Source of the DNA: Candidatus Gugararchaeum adminiculabundum
GTDB lineage: Archaea; Micrarchaeota; Micrarchaeia; Burarchaeales; Gugararchaeaceae
Length of the DNA stretch: 64,000 bases
Reading direction: 5' to 3'
NCBI GenBank assembly: GCA_902384795.1
Contig: CABMDC010000010.1
Location: forward strand, 23,824 to 87,823
Every line of letters begins with the position of its first letter. Positions within the stretch are counted from its first letter, which is position 1. Positions 16,749 to 25,338 of this stretch are shown here, in pieces. The position numbers and the translations under genes were made by a program. The notes under the pieces are model-generated. The model worked only from the letters and a program-made list of their open reading frames with translations, searched no databases and was not told the DNA's origin.

Positions 16749-17669
16749 TCACTTCCTTACAAATGCTATTGTCTTGATCGCATCAGGCTCGCCCCAGGAA
16801 GCGAGGTTCGCCCATTCAAGATGCGCCCTGAGCCCGCAATATTCCTGGCCCTCAACTATTTTCACAGGCTGATGGCCGTCGGTGTTTATTACTACGCTTC
16901 CTCCGTCATCCTGGCATGCCCCGACTTCTGCAACCGCCTCGGTTTGCGAGAGCCAGTAGGTCTGGAGAACGCTTAGTCCAATCCGGTCATTGTTTGGGAA
17001 TGACTGCCTAAAACCCATTCCGGGCAGGATGTAATTCTCGTAGGTTTCACTTCCAGAAGAAATCACAACCACTGCTGGCGCATCGCAGTTCTCGCATGCC
17101 GGGAACAGGAGTTCCTTAAACTGCACAGTATAATTGCCCAGGGTGAATGACTCTCCTGCTTTCAGGGATTTGATTTCAGCTGGAATGCAGTCTGGAGGAT
17201 TGATTTTTGAAATGATTGCCGGCTTTCCCGAGAATTTTAACGGGGAGTAGGAATTCTCATTGCTTAAGCCCGGTATGAAAGTCACCGAATAGGTGGAGAG
17301 GTCGCGGTACTCGCTCGAGCGGTAGATGAACCCCCTGCTTTCCTTGTATTCGCTTTCGGCATTGGAAACCTGACTAGGGAAATTGCAGAACCAGTATTCG
17401 CCCTTTGCTGACTCCTGGACCAATGGCTTTGCTTCACTATTGGCAGAAGAGGCTGGAGAGCCATTGCTTTCTCCGGCTATTGAATTGGCGATTGCAGAAC
17501 CTGGATTTCCTGGTCCTCCCTGTTTTTCTTTTGCCGAATCATTTGCGCTGGCATTTGCCGAAGAATTGGCGGTTGCGCCGCTTGAATTCCCCAGGGCATT
17601 GCCTGGCTGGGTGCACCCGAACAGGAGCACGAATGCCAGAATAATTCCGAACGCTGTTTGTTTTCTCAT
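16749..17669 (-). CDS. Secreted lipoprotein, 306 aa
   Basis: The lipobox (LLFGC) follows a short signal peptide. A long low-complexity linker rich in Asn/Ser/Ala (about 25-90) precedes a globular part with a shared beta-domain (GESFTLGNYTVQFKELLFPACENC...). The Asn/Ser content suits N- or O-glycosylation at the surface. Function is unknown. Start is the ATG after AAGGGTGTTTAT, and it lies 29 bases after the 793-residue gene. It ends two or three bases before the start of the 577-residue gene, indicating one transcript. Confidence 0.8.
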   Translation of the reverse strand: MRKQTAFGIILAFVLLFGCTQPGNALGNSSGATANSSANASANDSAKEKQGGPGNPGSAIANSIAGESNGSPASSANSEAKPLVQESAKGEYWFCNFPSQVSNAESEYKESRGFIYRSSEYRDLSTYSVTFIPGLSNENSYSPLKFSGKPAIISKINPPDCIPAEIKSLKAGESFTLGNYTVQFKELLFPACENCDAPAVVVISSGSETYENYILPGMGFRQSFPNNDRIGLSVLQTYWLSQTEAVAEVGACQDDGGSVVINTDGHQPVKIVEGQEYCGLRAHLEWANLASWGEPDAIKTIAFVRK

Positions 17670-17698
17670 ATAAACACCCCTTATGCATCATGTTCTTT

Positions 17699-20080
17699 TT
17701 ATTCTAGCGCAAGACCGAGCAGGCGCAGAAGAATCTGCAAAAAATTGGGAGAGCTTGAAGCTGGAAACGCATCGGTGTTGCTTACTGCACCAATGGCGCT
17801 TGCTTCTCCGTGGCCTCCGGTTTCCGTGCTTGGCCCGCCTGAATTATTTTCAGGGGCTGGCGCATCATTTTTGATTATTGAAAGTTTCCCGTAGTGGGTG
17901 TTGCCTGACCACTCGGTTCCCTGCATTTCAACCGAGTACTCGCTTCCCATGACCCTGCCGCCAATTCCTATGCGCTGCCTTGCCTCCTGTTCGTATAGCT
18001 GGATTTCCGCAACATCGCTGCTGCTGGAAACTCCAACGCGCGTTGCGCTAACTCGGATTACCGCAACCTTGCCGTCCGAATAGGCGTGCTTGATTATGGC
18101 CCCATCTTCTAGATCAAAGGATTCTGCCGGGTAGCCCGAGCGGCTCAGCGTGAAAGAGAGTTTGTTTTGTTTTCCCTTCTTTTCCGCTTTTTCCAGCGAA
18201 GTGAGCTCCAGCCCATAGCCATTTCCCCTGATGCTTTGGCCGACCTGCAGTTGCTTTCCGTCAATATAGGAGAGTATTGAAACATCCAGGTGCGTGTAGT
18301 CGTCCGGGATTGTTTCAGCCAGGATATGGGCGGAAATGCCGTTGATTTCCTTTGAGTAAATCGTGTCAAGAGGCGCGTTTATTTCGCTAGTATGCTTGTA
18401 GACATACGCTATTGTGCCACTGGCAACTTCCTGCATGGTCTCGTCTGAAACAAGCTTTACTGTGATTTTGTATTCTCCTTCCGATGCATTTTCCGGAGGG
18501 GTGACGGCCAGGTAGCTATAGGAGTTCCAGGTGGACATGGTGATTTTGCTGCCATCGGTGATTTCCGCTTTCCAGCCTTTTGGCGCTTCTGCGTACAGAT
18601 GGTAGGTTTTGTAGCTGCAGCCGTCACCCGTGGTTCCGGCAATGAGAGTTAGGGTGAAATCTTTTTCCTGCGTGCCGGTTCTCGTGCTATCGCTAATCCA
18701 TAGCAGCGGGTCCCGGTATTCGCAGGGGGTCGGGATGTAGTAGCTAATGTCTGCGTAATAGGTTTGCTGCTTGCCTTCGGCGATGGGAACTATTCGTATG
18801 CTATGCTGCTCGCCTTTTGCAGCATCCAAGGGGGAGGTTATGGAAACATTTATTTGCGAGGAGTTCTGCGGGGGGATATTCCCCAAAGGCGAATTGCTGG
18901 CTGTCCAGCCATCGGCCGGAAGCTGCACCATTAGCTTGTAGTCCGCAGCCGGGCAGCCATAGTCATCATTGTTGGTGATTGTCACTGGATAGATTTCAGT
19001 TTTTCCCTGCTCTGAACTTTTGTAGGAGTTCCAGGTGTAGATTGTTAATGGCCTGCTGCACGAATGTGCCAGGGAAAACGAACCGTTTGCGCTCCCATGT
19101 TCATAGCCTGGCTTGGTGCAACTGACCGTATAATTATAAATTCCTTCAGTGGCCAGGGGGCGCTTGGAGTAGGTTAGTTCATAGCGCCCATTGGCATAGT
19201 TGGCTGGCGAACCGCTGGCCCAGCCTAGGCCGTTGCCGGAAACATAACAATTTGCGCCCTCGATTGGCTCGCCATTTGAAGCATAGGAAATGGAGAACTT
19301 CAGCTTGTCGCTTAAATCATTTGCTGCGAAAGTCAGGATCGCTGGCTCGAGTTTTGTGAAAATCTCGAATGCTGCAGGATGAAAGCCCCAGGTGTCCAGG
19401 CCGATGTCGGCCAATTGTATTACCGGCTCGCGCGTGCTGACGTATTCGCCGACGTGATAGTTGCCGTAGATTTTTTCCTTTACCAGGGTGATTTCAGGAT
19501 TGGAGATTCGGGAAAGTAGGTATTCGTTGTCCATCAGCTTCAGCGGGATGCGCATGCTTTGGTAATGCTCTGGATAGTGCTCGGCGCACGTTTCGTCTTC
19601 GCATCCTGGCAGATCGTGCGACTTGAGCGCAGGGGTGAAAACCACGCGTGAATAATAGTCTTCGCCGTTGTAAGTGGAACCGTCCCAGTCGTCCTTTATT
19701 GTGAATGTCTTGGGGGTTGAGCTTTCAAAAGCTCCTACGAATTGTATTTCCTTGATTCCCTGTCCTTCCCAAATCAGTTTTACCTGGTAGCCGTTGTACT
19801 TTGAATCGTTCCCCAGTTGCAGGTATTCTGAAAGGACTGCCACTTCTGCCCATTTTGAGTTTAGGGTGTAGCCCGGGGAGGTTTGGTAAACGAACAGGTA
19901 GCCGTAGCTTTCATTGAATGGTGGAATTTTGTAGGCTGTTCCCGGGGCCACCTGCATTTCAGAATAGCCGGTTTGCTCCGCACAGGCGAACAGGGGAATC
20001 GCAAGCACGAATGCAAGCGAAAAGATTGCAAAGATAAATGCTTGATTTTTTTTCATTTTATTTTTCATGCTCAGGTTCAT
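17699..20080 (-). CDS. Secreted protein with NEW3-like domains, 793 aa
   Basis: A signal peptide (FIFAIFSLAFVLAIPLFACAEQ) leads into the operon's beta-domain (YGYLFVYQTSP...NSKWAEVAVLSEY). The central part has a PKD/Ig-like segment (GEPIEGANCYVSG...) and two NEW3-like domains (about 345-440 and 450-560; VTITNNDDYGC...LPADGWTAS and APKGWKAEITDG...PPENASEGEYKI), which are common in archaeal and bacterial cell-surface proteins. It ends in a Ser/Thr/Gly linker and a short hydrophobic tail (LLRLLGLALE). The start overlaps the previous gene by four bases and carries AGGTGATT. Probably an envelope protein; no enzymatic motif seen. Confidence 0.82.
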   Translation of the reverse strand: MNLSMKNKMKKNQAFIFAIFSLAFVLAIPLFACAEQTGYSEMQVAPGTAYKIPPFNESYGYLFVYQTSPGYTLNSKWAEVAVLSEYLQLGNDSKYNGYQVKLIWEGQGIKEIQFVGAFESSTPKTFTIKDDWDGSTYNGEDYYSRVVFTPALKSHDLPGCEDETCAEHYPEHYQSMRIPLKLMDNEYLLSRISNPEITLVKEKIYGNYHVGEYVSTREPVIQLADIGLDTWGFHPAAFEIFTKLEPAILTFAANDLSDKLKFSISYASNGEPIEGANCYVSGNGLGWASGSPANYANGRYELTYSKRPLATEGIYNYTVSCTKPGYEHGSANGSFSLAHSCSRPLTIYTWNSYKSSEQGKTEIYPVTITNNDDYGCPAADYKLMVQLPADGWTASNSPLGNIPPQNSSQINVSITSPLDAAKGEQHSIRIVPIAEGKQQTYYADISYYIPTPCEYRDPLLWISDSTRTGTQEKDFTLTLIAGTTGDGCSYKTYHLYAEAPKGWKAEITDGSKITMSTWNSYSYLAVTPPENASEGEYKITVKLVSDETMQEVASGTIAYVYKHTSEINAPLDTIYSKEINGISAHILAETIPDDYTHLDVSILSYIDGKQLQVGQSIRGNGYGLELTSLEKAEKKGKQNKLSFTLSRSGYPAESFDLEDGAIIKHAYSDGKVAVIRVSATRVGVSSSSDVAEIQLYEQEARQRIGIGGRVMGSEYSVEMQGTEWSGNTHYGKLSIIKNDAPAPENNSGGPSTETGGHGEASAIGAVSNTDAFPASSSPNFLQILLRLLGLALE

Positions 20081-21453
20081 TTTGAATCACCTTTTTTCGT
20101 GCCTGCCTTTGCGGCATAGGGGACGGATAGGACAAAAGTCACGCGCTCTGCTTGGATCTCACCGCTTGTGGTTACGGTTTCAGTGATATTTTCCACATAC
20201 AGAACTCCTCCGTTTTGGAGGTACAATGTTGCTCCTTCCTGCAGCTCTACAAGGCGTGTTGCGCCATTCTCGGTTAGATCAAACAGGACGCGCTCGTCGC
20301 TTACATTCACCGAAGTGCTGCCGTCCGGGTTGTGGCCCGCTGAAATATTCTGCATTATTGAATTCACTGAAATGCTGATGCCTGGCGCGATGGCTGCGGA
20401 ATCTCCTTCCCCCAGGGTCACTTCCTTGTTGGTATTGGTTGTGACCACTTCGCCTTCTGCAACTGGCCTGAAACTGAACTGGATGAATCCGGTTTCATTG
20501 ATTTGCCCCGGCTGATCGGGATATTCTTTTGTGAGGATTATGTAATTCAGCCTTCCATCGCTAACCCCGATGCTTTCAACGAACCAGTCGTCTTTGGTAA
20601 TTGAACCGTTAGCCATGGTGAATATGCTGGTCTGGAGGGACATTTCGGCCCAGTGGGAATTGTCGGATACGCCGTTCATTGTCTGGTAGACAAGAAGCGT
20701 GAGTGTTTGGCCAGAAGGCGTGACATAGGTAAACGGTTCGCCCGGCATGACGCTGAATGGGCTGCCGATGGGAGCCCCGTTTGGATCCTCCAGCTGGAGA
20801 ATTGCGGGCCCAAGGCTGCTGCCCCAATTTGCATTGCCGATGCCAATGAGCTTGAATGTGACTTCCCCGGCATTTAGCCCGTTTCCAACGCTTACGCAGC
20901 CGTAAGCTGCCTCCTGCGCGAAACTTATTGAAGGGTTTCCGGATGTTTTGATATTGGTAACGGTCCAGTTTCCCCTTCCTCCGCTCGCCCCTATTGTGAA
21001 AGGGTTGTGCAGTGCAAGAAGCCCCAATAAATCTTCTGGCGCCAATCCAGGGTCGATATTTATCGACCAGCTTACTTTTGTATTTCCTGTGGCAAGATGC
21101 TCGGCCCTTATGCTCTGCGCTTCCACATATTCACCTTGCATATTGTCTTGCCAGGCCGACCAGGCCAGCGGCTGGACTACCCCGGGTTCGAGCAAGAATG
21201 AGGTAAAGGGGAGCTGGAGAAGATAATTTGCCACTTCGGAGGATTCTGATTTGCCTGAGGGTGCCGGTATAATAATAGCCGCAGGGGGCTTGCATCCTGG
21301 GAGCGCAGTTAAAACACTCGCCCCTAAAAAAACAACGGCTGCCGCCATGCTGAGTGAATGCAGGAACACTCGCCCCGGAATTATTTTTTTATTATTTGCA
21401 TTTGCAGGATTGGCATGATTGAAATCCGTTTTGCAATTTGGTATTTTTTGCAT
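20077..21453 (-). CDS. Secreted lipoprotein, 458 aa
   Basis: The N-terminus is long and polar before a hydrophobic stretch that ends in a lipobox-like LTALPGC (about residue 54). The mature part has tandem beta-domains: MPGEPFTYVTPSGQTLTLLVYQT...NSHWAEMSLQ and GDSAAIAPGISISVNSI...LQNGGVLYVENITETV. It is the first gene of the five-gene secreted block. An AGGTGATG ribosome binding site precedes ATG 21453. Function unknown; surface assembly is inferred from context. Confidence 0.8.
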   Translation of the reverse strand: MQKIPNCKTDFNHANPANANNKKIIPGRVFLHSLSMAAAVVFLGASVLTALPGCKPPAAIIIPAPSGKSESSEVANYLLQLPFTSFLLEPGVVQPLAWSAWQDNMQGEYVEAQSIRAEHLATGNTKVSWSINIDPGLAPEDLLGLLALHNPFTIGASGGRGNWTVTNIKTSGNPSISFAQEAAYGCVSVGNGLNAGEVTFKLIGIGNANWGSSLGPAILQLEDPNGAPIGSPFSVMPGEPFTYVTPSGQTLTLLVYQTMNGVSDNSHWAEMSLQTSIFTMANGSITKDDWFVESIGVSDGRLNYIILTKEYPDQPGQINETGFIQFSFRPVAEGEVVTTNTNKEVTLGEGDSAAIAPGISISVNSIMQNISAGHNPDGSTSVNVSDERVLFDLTENGATRLVELQEGATLYLQNGGVLYVENITETVTTSGEIQAERVTFVLSVPYAAKAGTKKGDSK

Positions 21454-21575
21454 TGAACATCACCTGTGCAGTATTGTAGCTGGAACCTGTAGTTATCGGT
21501 TGGGCGGAACGATAGGGAATTCGGGGCAAGAAAAAGGCTGCTAATAAAAAAAGAAGCTTGAAAATCGTTCCGTTT

Positions 21576-22397
21576 TCATTTTGCGCTTAAAAACCAGTCG
21601 CTTAGGGAGATTTCGGCAGTATTCAGGTATTTTTCCTGTTTGATTATGTTGCGATTTTCCAAAGCGCGAGTCAATCTGAAGAATGTGGTTTTTGGAATCC
21701 GCAAATCATAGCGCACTTTTGACTGGCGCGCTTTTCCGCCATGGGAGATTAGATATTCAACTATTGCCGCCTGCTTTTCTTCCAGGGTTTTGATTATGTC
21801 GCTCATCTTTTTTGTGCGGATTACTTTTGCCGCGCCAGCTGTTGCAGGTGGCTCCGGCTCTGCGAGTTCCGCCTGCTCTTCTGGGCTGATTTCGAATTTT
21901 TCTTCTTTTTCTTCCCGTGCCGCGGATTTTTCAAAATCGGTTTTCATGTTCAGGAGAATTTTTTTGCCGTACCAAATTACTGTGAAAATGACTGCAAGCG
22001 AAACTAAGATGAAAAAAATGAGAGGGATGAAATCTGGAGTCGAGGGTGGGCGTAAGGTGAGCTTCAGCGATGCGGTTTCGCCCGATGCAATGCTGATGGA
22101 GGCGTTTGCTGTTTGCTCTCCGCTTTCCGCCGAGATCAGGCAATTGCCGGAAACTTCTGCGAAAAGAGCCGAGCCGCTGGAGTTTGTTTTTTGAGAGAAG
22201 GAGACAGGTGGGCTGCAACTGAGGGATATTGAGGCGCCTTCGATGGGGGCGCCTGATTCGCCTGAAACAGTGACCAGGAGCGAGCCTGCGCCCTCGTCCG
22301 GGAATGGGGGCGGGGCCAGGGCTGCGAATGTGAATGAAGCTAGTAAAAAGACAAGAATTGCTGGAATACCCGCAATGGCCCGGTTATTTGATTTCAT
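21576..22397 (-). CDS. Membrane-anchored winged-helix protein
   Basis: About 273 residues: signal/anchor (IAGIPAILVFLLASFTFAAL), an extracellular Ig-like domain of the carboxypeptidase-regulatory type (SLLVTVSGESGAPIEGASISL..., 30-110), a membrane span (PLIFFILVSLAVIFTVIWYG), an acidic linker and a C-terminal winged helix (KTLEEKQAAIVEYLISHGGKARQSKVRYDLRIPKTTFFRLTRAL). The C-terminal part resembles archaeal MarR-like one-component regulators that are membrane bound. It precedes the secreted-protein block on the same strand, so it may sense envelope state and control that block. ATG 22397 overlaps the end of the upstream gene by 14 bases. Confidence 0.8.
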   Translation of the reverse strand: MKSNNRAIAGIPAILVFLLASFTFAALAPPPFPDEGAGSLLVTVSGESGAPIEGASISLSCSPPVSFSQKTNSSGSALFAEVSGNCLISAESGEQTANASISIASGETASLKLTLRPPSTPDFIPLIFFILVSLAVIFTVIWYGKKILLNMKTDFEKSAAREEKEEKFEISPEEQAELAEPEPPATAGAAKVIRTKKMSDIIKTLEEKQAAIVEYLISHGGKARQSKVRYDLRIPKTTFFRLTRALENRNIIKQEKYLNTAEISLSDWFLSAK

Positions 22398-23055
22398 CGT
22401 AACAATGATCTTTGGTGTAACCCTTAAAAAAACTATTAGCTGTGGCATTGTCCGGAATTTTTTCGCAAAGAGAGGAATCGTTCAGGAATTCCGCTAGTTC
22501 GTAATAACAATAATCTTTGACTTCGTTATGCTTGATTTGCGCGCAAATTGCCGGGTCCCTTTTTTTGCTTGCGATGATTGAATAGCAGTCTCCTATAGTC
22601 GTTAGTTCCGCTGTAGAATTTTGATATTTGTCATAGAAAATCCCGCAAATGGATGAATCGCCCTCCATTACTGCGATTTGGTAGTAACAGGACGTGATTG
22701 TTGGGGCGGCTCTTGCTCTTTGATTGCAGAAACCGCGATAGCAGGCGTCTTCCGTGAGGCTGAGCTGCGCACGTGAGATTTTATCGCAGACTGAAACGTC
22801 CTGTTTTGCCACTGCAACTTTTTCATAGCAGTAGTCTTTGTCAAATATGTCTTTCAATAGTTCGACTGGAATTTTTTCGCAGATTAACGGCTCCTTTTTT
22901 TCTTCTGCAAAATTTAGGTAGCAGTCTAGCTTCTTTTCCTTATCAGGGAGATTCCCACAAGCGGCATTGGCTGAAGCCACGGGGTCTTGCACGCAGCCGC
23001 TGGCAAGCATTAGCGCTGCAAGAAAAAACGCGAAAAAGAGGGTTCTTTTGACCAT
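22384..23055 (-). CDS. Cys-repeat lipoprotein, 223 aa
   Basis: The lipobox (LMLASGC) follows a signal peptide. The mature protein consists of about six degenerate units of roughly 30-35 residues with the theme D-x-x-C-x-K-I ... D-x-C-Y-x-x-x-A (for example KEPLICEKIPVE, QDVSVCDKISRA, DSSICGIF, RDPAICAQIKHN, NDSSLCEKIPDN). The paired Cys probably form disulfides outside the cell. It heads the minus-strand cluster; an A/T box near 23089-23099 lies about 40 bases upstream. Function unknown. Confidence 0.8.
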   Translation of the reverse strand: MVKRTLFFAFFLAALMLASGCVQDPVASANAACGNLPDKEKKLDCYLNFAEEKKEPLICEKIPVELLKDIFDKDYCYEKVAVAKQDVSVCDKISRAQLSLTEDACYRGFCNQRARAAPTITSCYYQIAVMEGDSSICGIFYDKYQNSTAELTTIGDCYSIIASKKRDPAICAQIKHNEVKDYCYYELAEFLNDSSLCEKIPDNATANSFFKGYTKDHCYDEIK

Positions 23056-23122
23056 AATGAATGCCTAGCTAACTCTTGCTGCAGAGCAATATTTAAAAGT
23101 TGTCCATTCGATAGTAAAGACT

Positions 23123-24250
23123 ATGGCTGATGTTTCGCGCATGGGCGAGGTTGCTGCAAAATATAAGGGGCTTAGCGTAGCGGTGCTCGGCTCGCACTCG
23201 GCGCTGGATGTTTGTCAAGGGGCGAAGAGCGAGGGGCTGCCGACCATTGTGCTGTGCGAAAAGGGGCGCGAGAAAACCTATTCCCAGTATTACAAGTATG
23301 ACGCGAAAAGCAAATTGGGAGTTGTGGATGAAGCGATTGTGCTGAATAAGTTCGCTGACTGCGCTGGTGAAGCTGTTACGAAAAAGCTACGGGAGAAAAG
23401 CGCCATCTTTATACCCCACAGGAGCTTTTGCGTTTATGTTGGCTATGATGCCATTGAAAAGGAGTTCGAGGTGCCTATCTTCGGCAATAGAAAGCTTCTC
23501 AGGGCCGAGGAAAGGACAGCTGAAAAGAACCAGTATTATTTGCTGAAACAAGTGGGAATCAGGATGCCGAAGCAGTTTTCCAGCCCTTCCCAAATTGACC
23601 GGTTGTGCCTGGTAAAGGCGAGCGAGGCGAAGAGGAGCTATGAAAGGGCGTTCTTTTTTGCGAGCAATGCGGATGAGTGGAAGAGCAAGGGAGAAGAGTT
23701 GATTGCTAAAGGAGTGATCACGCGCGAGGGGCTGAAGAGTGCGGTAATCGAGGAGTTCTGCCTTGGCGCGCAGTATAATTTCAATTTCTTCTATTCGCCG
23801 GTTGATGAAAGATTAGAGCTGATGGGAACCGATATGCGAAGGCAGACCAATTTGGACGGAGTGCTCAGGCTGCCTGCGCCCCAGCAGATTGATGTGCTGA
23901 AACAGTTGCGCGTGAATAATATTGAAATCGGGCATGTGGCCTGCACCATAAAGGAAAGCATGCTGGAAAAAGTTTTTGAAGCAGGGGAAAAATTTGTTGA
24001 GGCTTGCAGGAAAGAATATGCTCCGGGAATAATCGGGCCGTTTGCGCTCCAGGGCGCGGTTGTCCCTGCCGAGAAGGGAGAGGAGATTGTAGTTTTTGAC
24101 GTGAGCTTCAGGGTGCCGGGTTCGCCTGGAACCAGGTTCACGCCTTACACGGAATATTTGCATGGAAAGAGCATTAGCGTTGGAAAAAGAATTGCCATGG
24201 AACTGAAAAAAGCCAAGGCCAAAAAGATGCTAGGGAAAGTGGTGACCTAA
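23123..24250 (+). CDS. purP: PurP-like ATP-grasp ligase (paralogue 1)
   Basis: A 375-residue member of the PurP family (formate-dependent FAICAR synthetase, archaeal purine step 9). It shows VAVLGSHSALDVCQGAKSEG, IPHRSFCVYVG, VPIFGNRKLLRAEE and the C-terminal PGIIGPFALQG, GSPGTRFTPYTEYLHGKSISVGKRIAMEL. Compared with the next gene, some central ATP-grasp positions differ (LCLVKASEAKRSYERAFFF in place of a glycine-rich loop), so activity may have changed. TATA ATATTTAAAAG at 23089-23099 is 28 bases before the ATG: probably leaderless. It abuts the second purP with no gap. Confidence 0.85.
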   Translation: MADVSRMGEVAAKYKGLSVAVLGSHSALDVCQGAKSEGLPTIVLCEKGREKTYSQYYKYDAKSKLGVVDEAIVLNKFADCAGEAVTKKLREKSAIFIPHRSFCVYVGYDAIEKEFEVPIFGNRKLLRAEERTAEKNQYYLLKQVGIRMPKQFSSPSQIDRLCLVKASEAKRSYERAFFFASNADEWKSKGEELIAKGVITREGLKSAVIEEFCLGAQYNFNFFYSPVDERLELMGTDMRRQTNLDGVLRLPAPQQIDVLKQLRVNNIEIGHVACTIKESMLEKVFEAGEKFVEACRKEYAPGIIGPFALQGAVVPAEKGEEIVVFDVSFRVPGSPGTRFTPYTEYLHGKSISVGKRIAMELKKAKAKKMLGKVVT

Positions 24251-25300
24251 ATGATTTCAAAGGATGAGATTGACGCAACAGTGAAGAAATACGAGAAAAA
24301 AGGCAAGTTTGCCATTGCGACAGTATGCTCGCACACAGCGCTGCAGATTTTCCATGGGGCGAGGCAGGAGAAAGTGAAAACCATCGGAATCTGCACCGAG
24401 GACAGGAAAAAAGTGTATGAAAGCTTTCCCTATGGCGCGCCGGATGAGTTCATAATTGTTGATGACGTGAGCGAAATCCCGACTGAGGAATTGCTGGAAA
24501 GGAATGCGGTGCTGATTCCGCACGGCTCACTGGTGGAATATGTCGCCAAAAAAATTACAGAGATTCCGGTGCCGATTCTGGGAAACAGAAAAAGCTTGGA
24601 ATGGGAAGGGGACAGGAAGAAACTGTATGAATGGATGAAGGATGCCGGGCTGGAGACTCCTGAAATCTTGCAGCCCTATGAAATTGACAGGCCGTGCATT
24701 GTGAAAACCCCTGGGGCAAAAGGCGGGAAGGGCTATGTGATTGTGAAAAACCAGGAGGAATTCGAGCAGAAGGTGAAAACCGACAATGTGGTGATTCAGG
24801 AATATTTGATTGGAGTCAGGGCTTACCCGCACTATTTCTACACTCCGCTTACCAAGGACGGGTACAGGGCGAGCGAGGGAAGCGTTGAATTGATGAGCGT
24901 GGACAGAAGGGTGGAAAGCAATGTGGACGAGAGCTACCGGACGCAGATTGCGCTCATGAACATTGAGCCGAGCTTCACTGTGATGGGAAACGAGTCGCTG
25001 GTGTTGCGCGAGAGTTTGCTTGGCGAAGTTCTCGAAATGGGAAAGGGAGTAGTGGAATCTGCTGAGAAATTGTTCGGAGGGATTCCAGGCCCATTCTGCA
25101 TTGAAACCGTGGTGGATGAGAACCTGCAATTCTTTGCGTTTGAAATTTCTGCGAGGATTGTGGCTGGAACAAATCTGTTTACCCAGGGATCGCCGTACAC
25201 TGATTACAAGTTCGGGGAGCCCATGAGCACAGGAAGAAGGATTGCGCGCGAAATAAAGCTGGCTATGAAAAATAAGAAGATGGAGAAAATATTTTACTAG
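24251..25300 (+). CDS. purP: PurP, formate-dependent FAICAR synthetase (paralogue 2)
   Basis: A 349-residue ATP-grasp enzyme that formylates AICAR with formate and ATP. The family signature at the N-terminus, VCSHTALQIFHGARQE, and IPHGSLVEYV, ILGNRKSLEWEGDRKK are clear. The glycine-rich ATP loop KTPGAKGGKGYVIV is intact, unlike in paralogue 1, and the C-terminal part has GIPGPFCIETVV...FEISARIVAGTNL and GSPYTDYKFGEPMSTGRRIAREI. The start ATG follows the stop of paralogue 1 directly, implying one mRNA. This copy is the likelier canonical enzyme. Confidence 0.93.
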   Translation: MISKDEIDATVKKYEKKGKFAIATVCSHTALQIFHGARQEKVKTIGICTEDRKKVYESFPYGAPDEFIIVDDVSEIPTEELLERNAVLIPHGSLVEYVAKKITEIPVPILGNRKSLEWEGDRKKLYEWMKDAGLETPEILQPYEIDRPCIVKTPGAKGGKGYVIVKNQEEFEQKVKTDNVVIQEYLIGVRAYPHYFYTPLTKDGYRASEGSVELMSVDRRVESNVDESYRTQIALMNIEPSFTVMGNESLVLRESLLGEVLEMGKGVVESAEKLFGGIPGPFCIETVVDENLQFFAFEISARIVAGTNLFTQGSPYTDYKFGEPMSTGRRIAREIKLAMKNKKMEKIFY

Positions 25301-25338
25301 TTGGCAAGGGGAGAAAACAGGGGAAAGGGGCAAACTGC

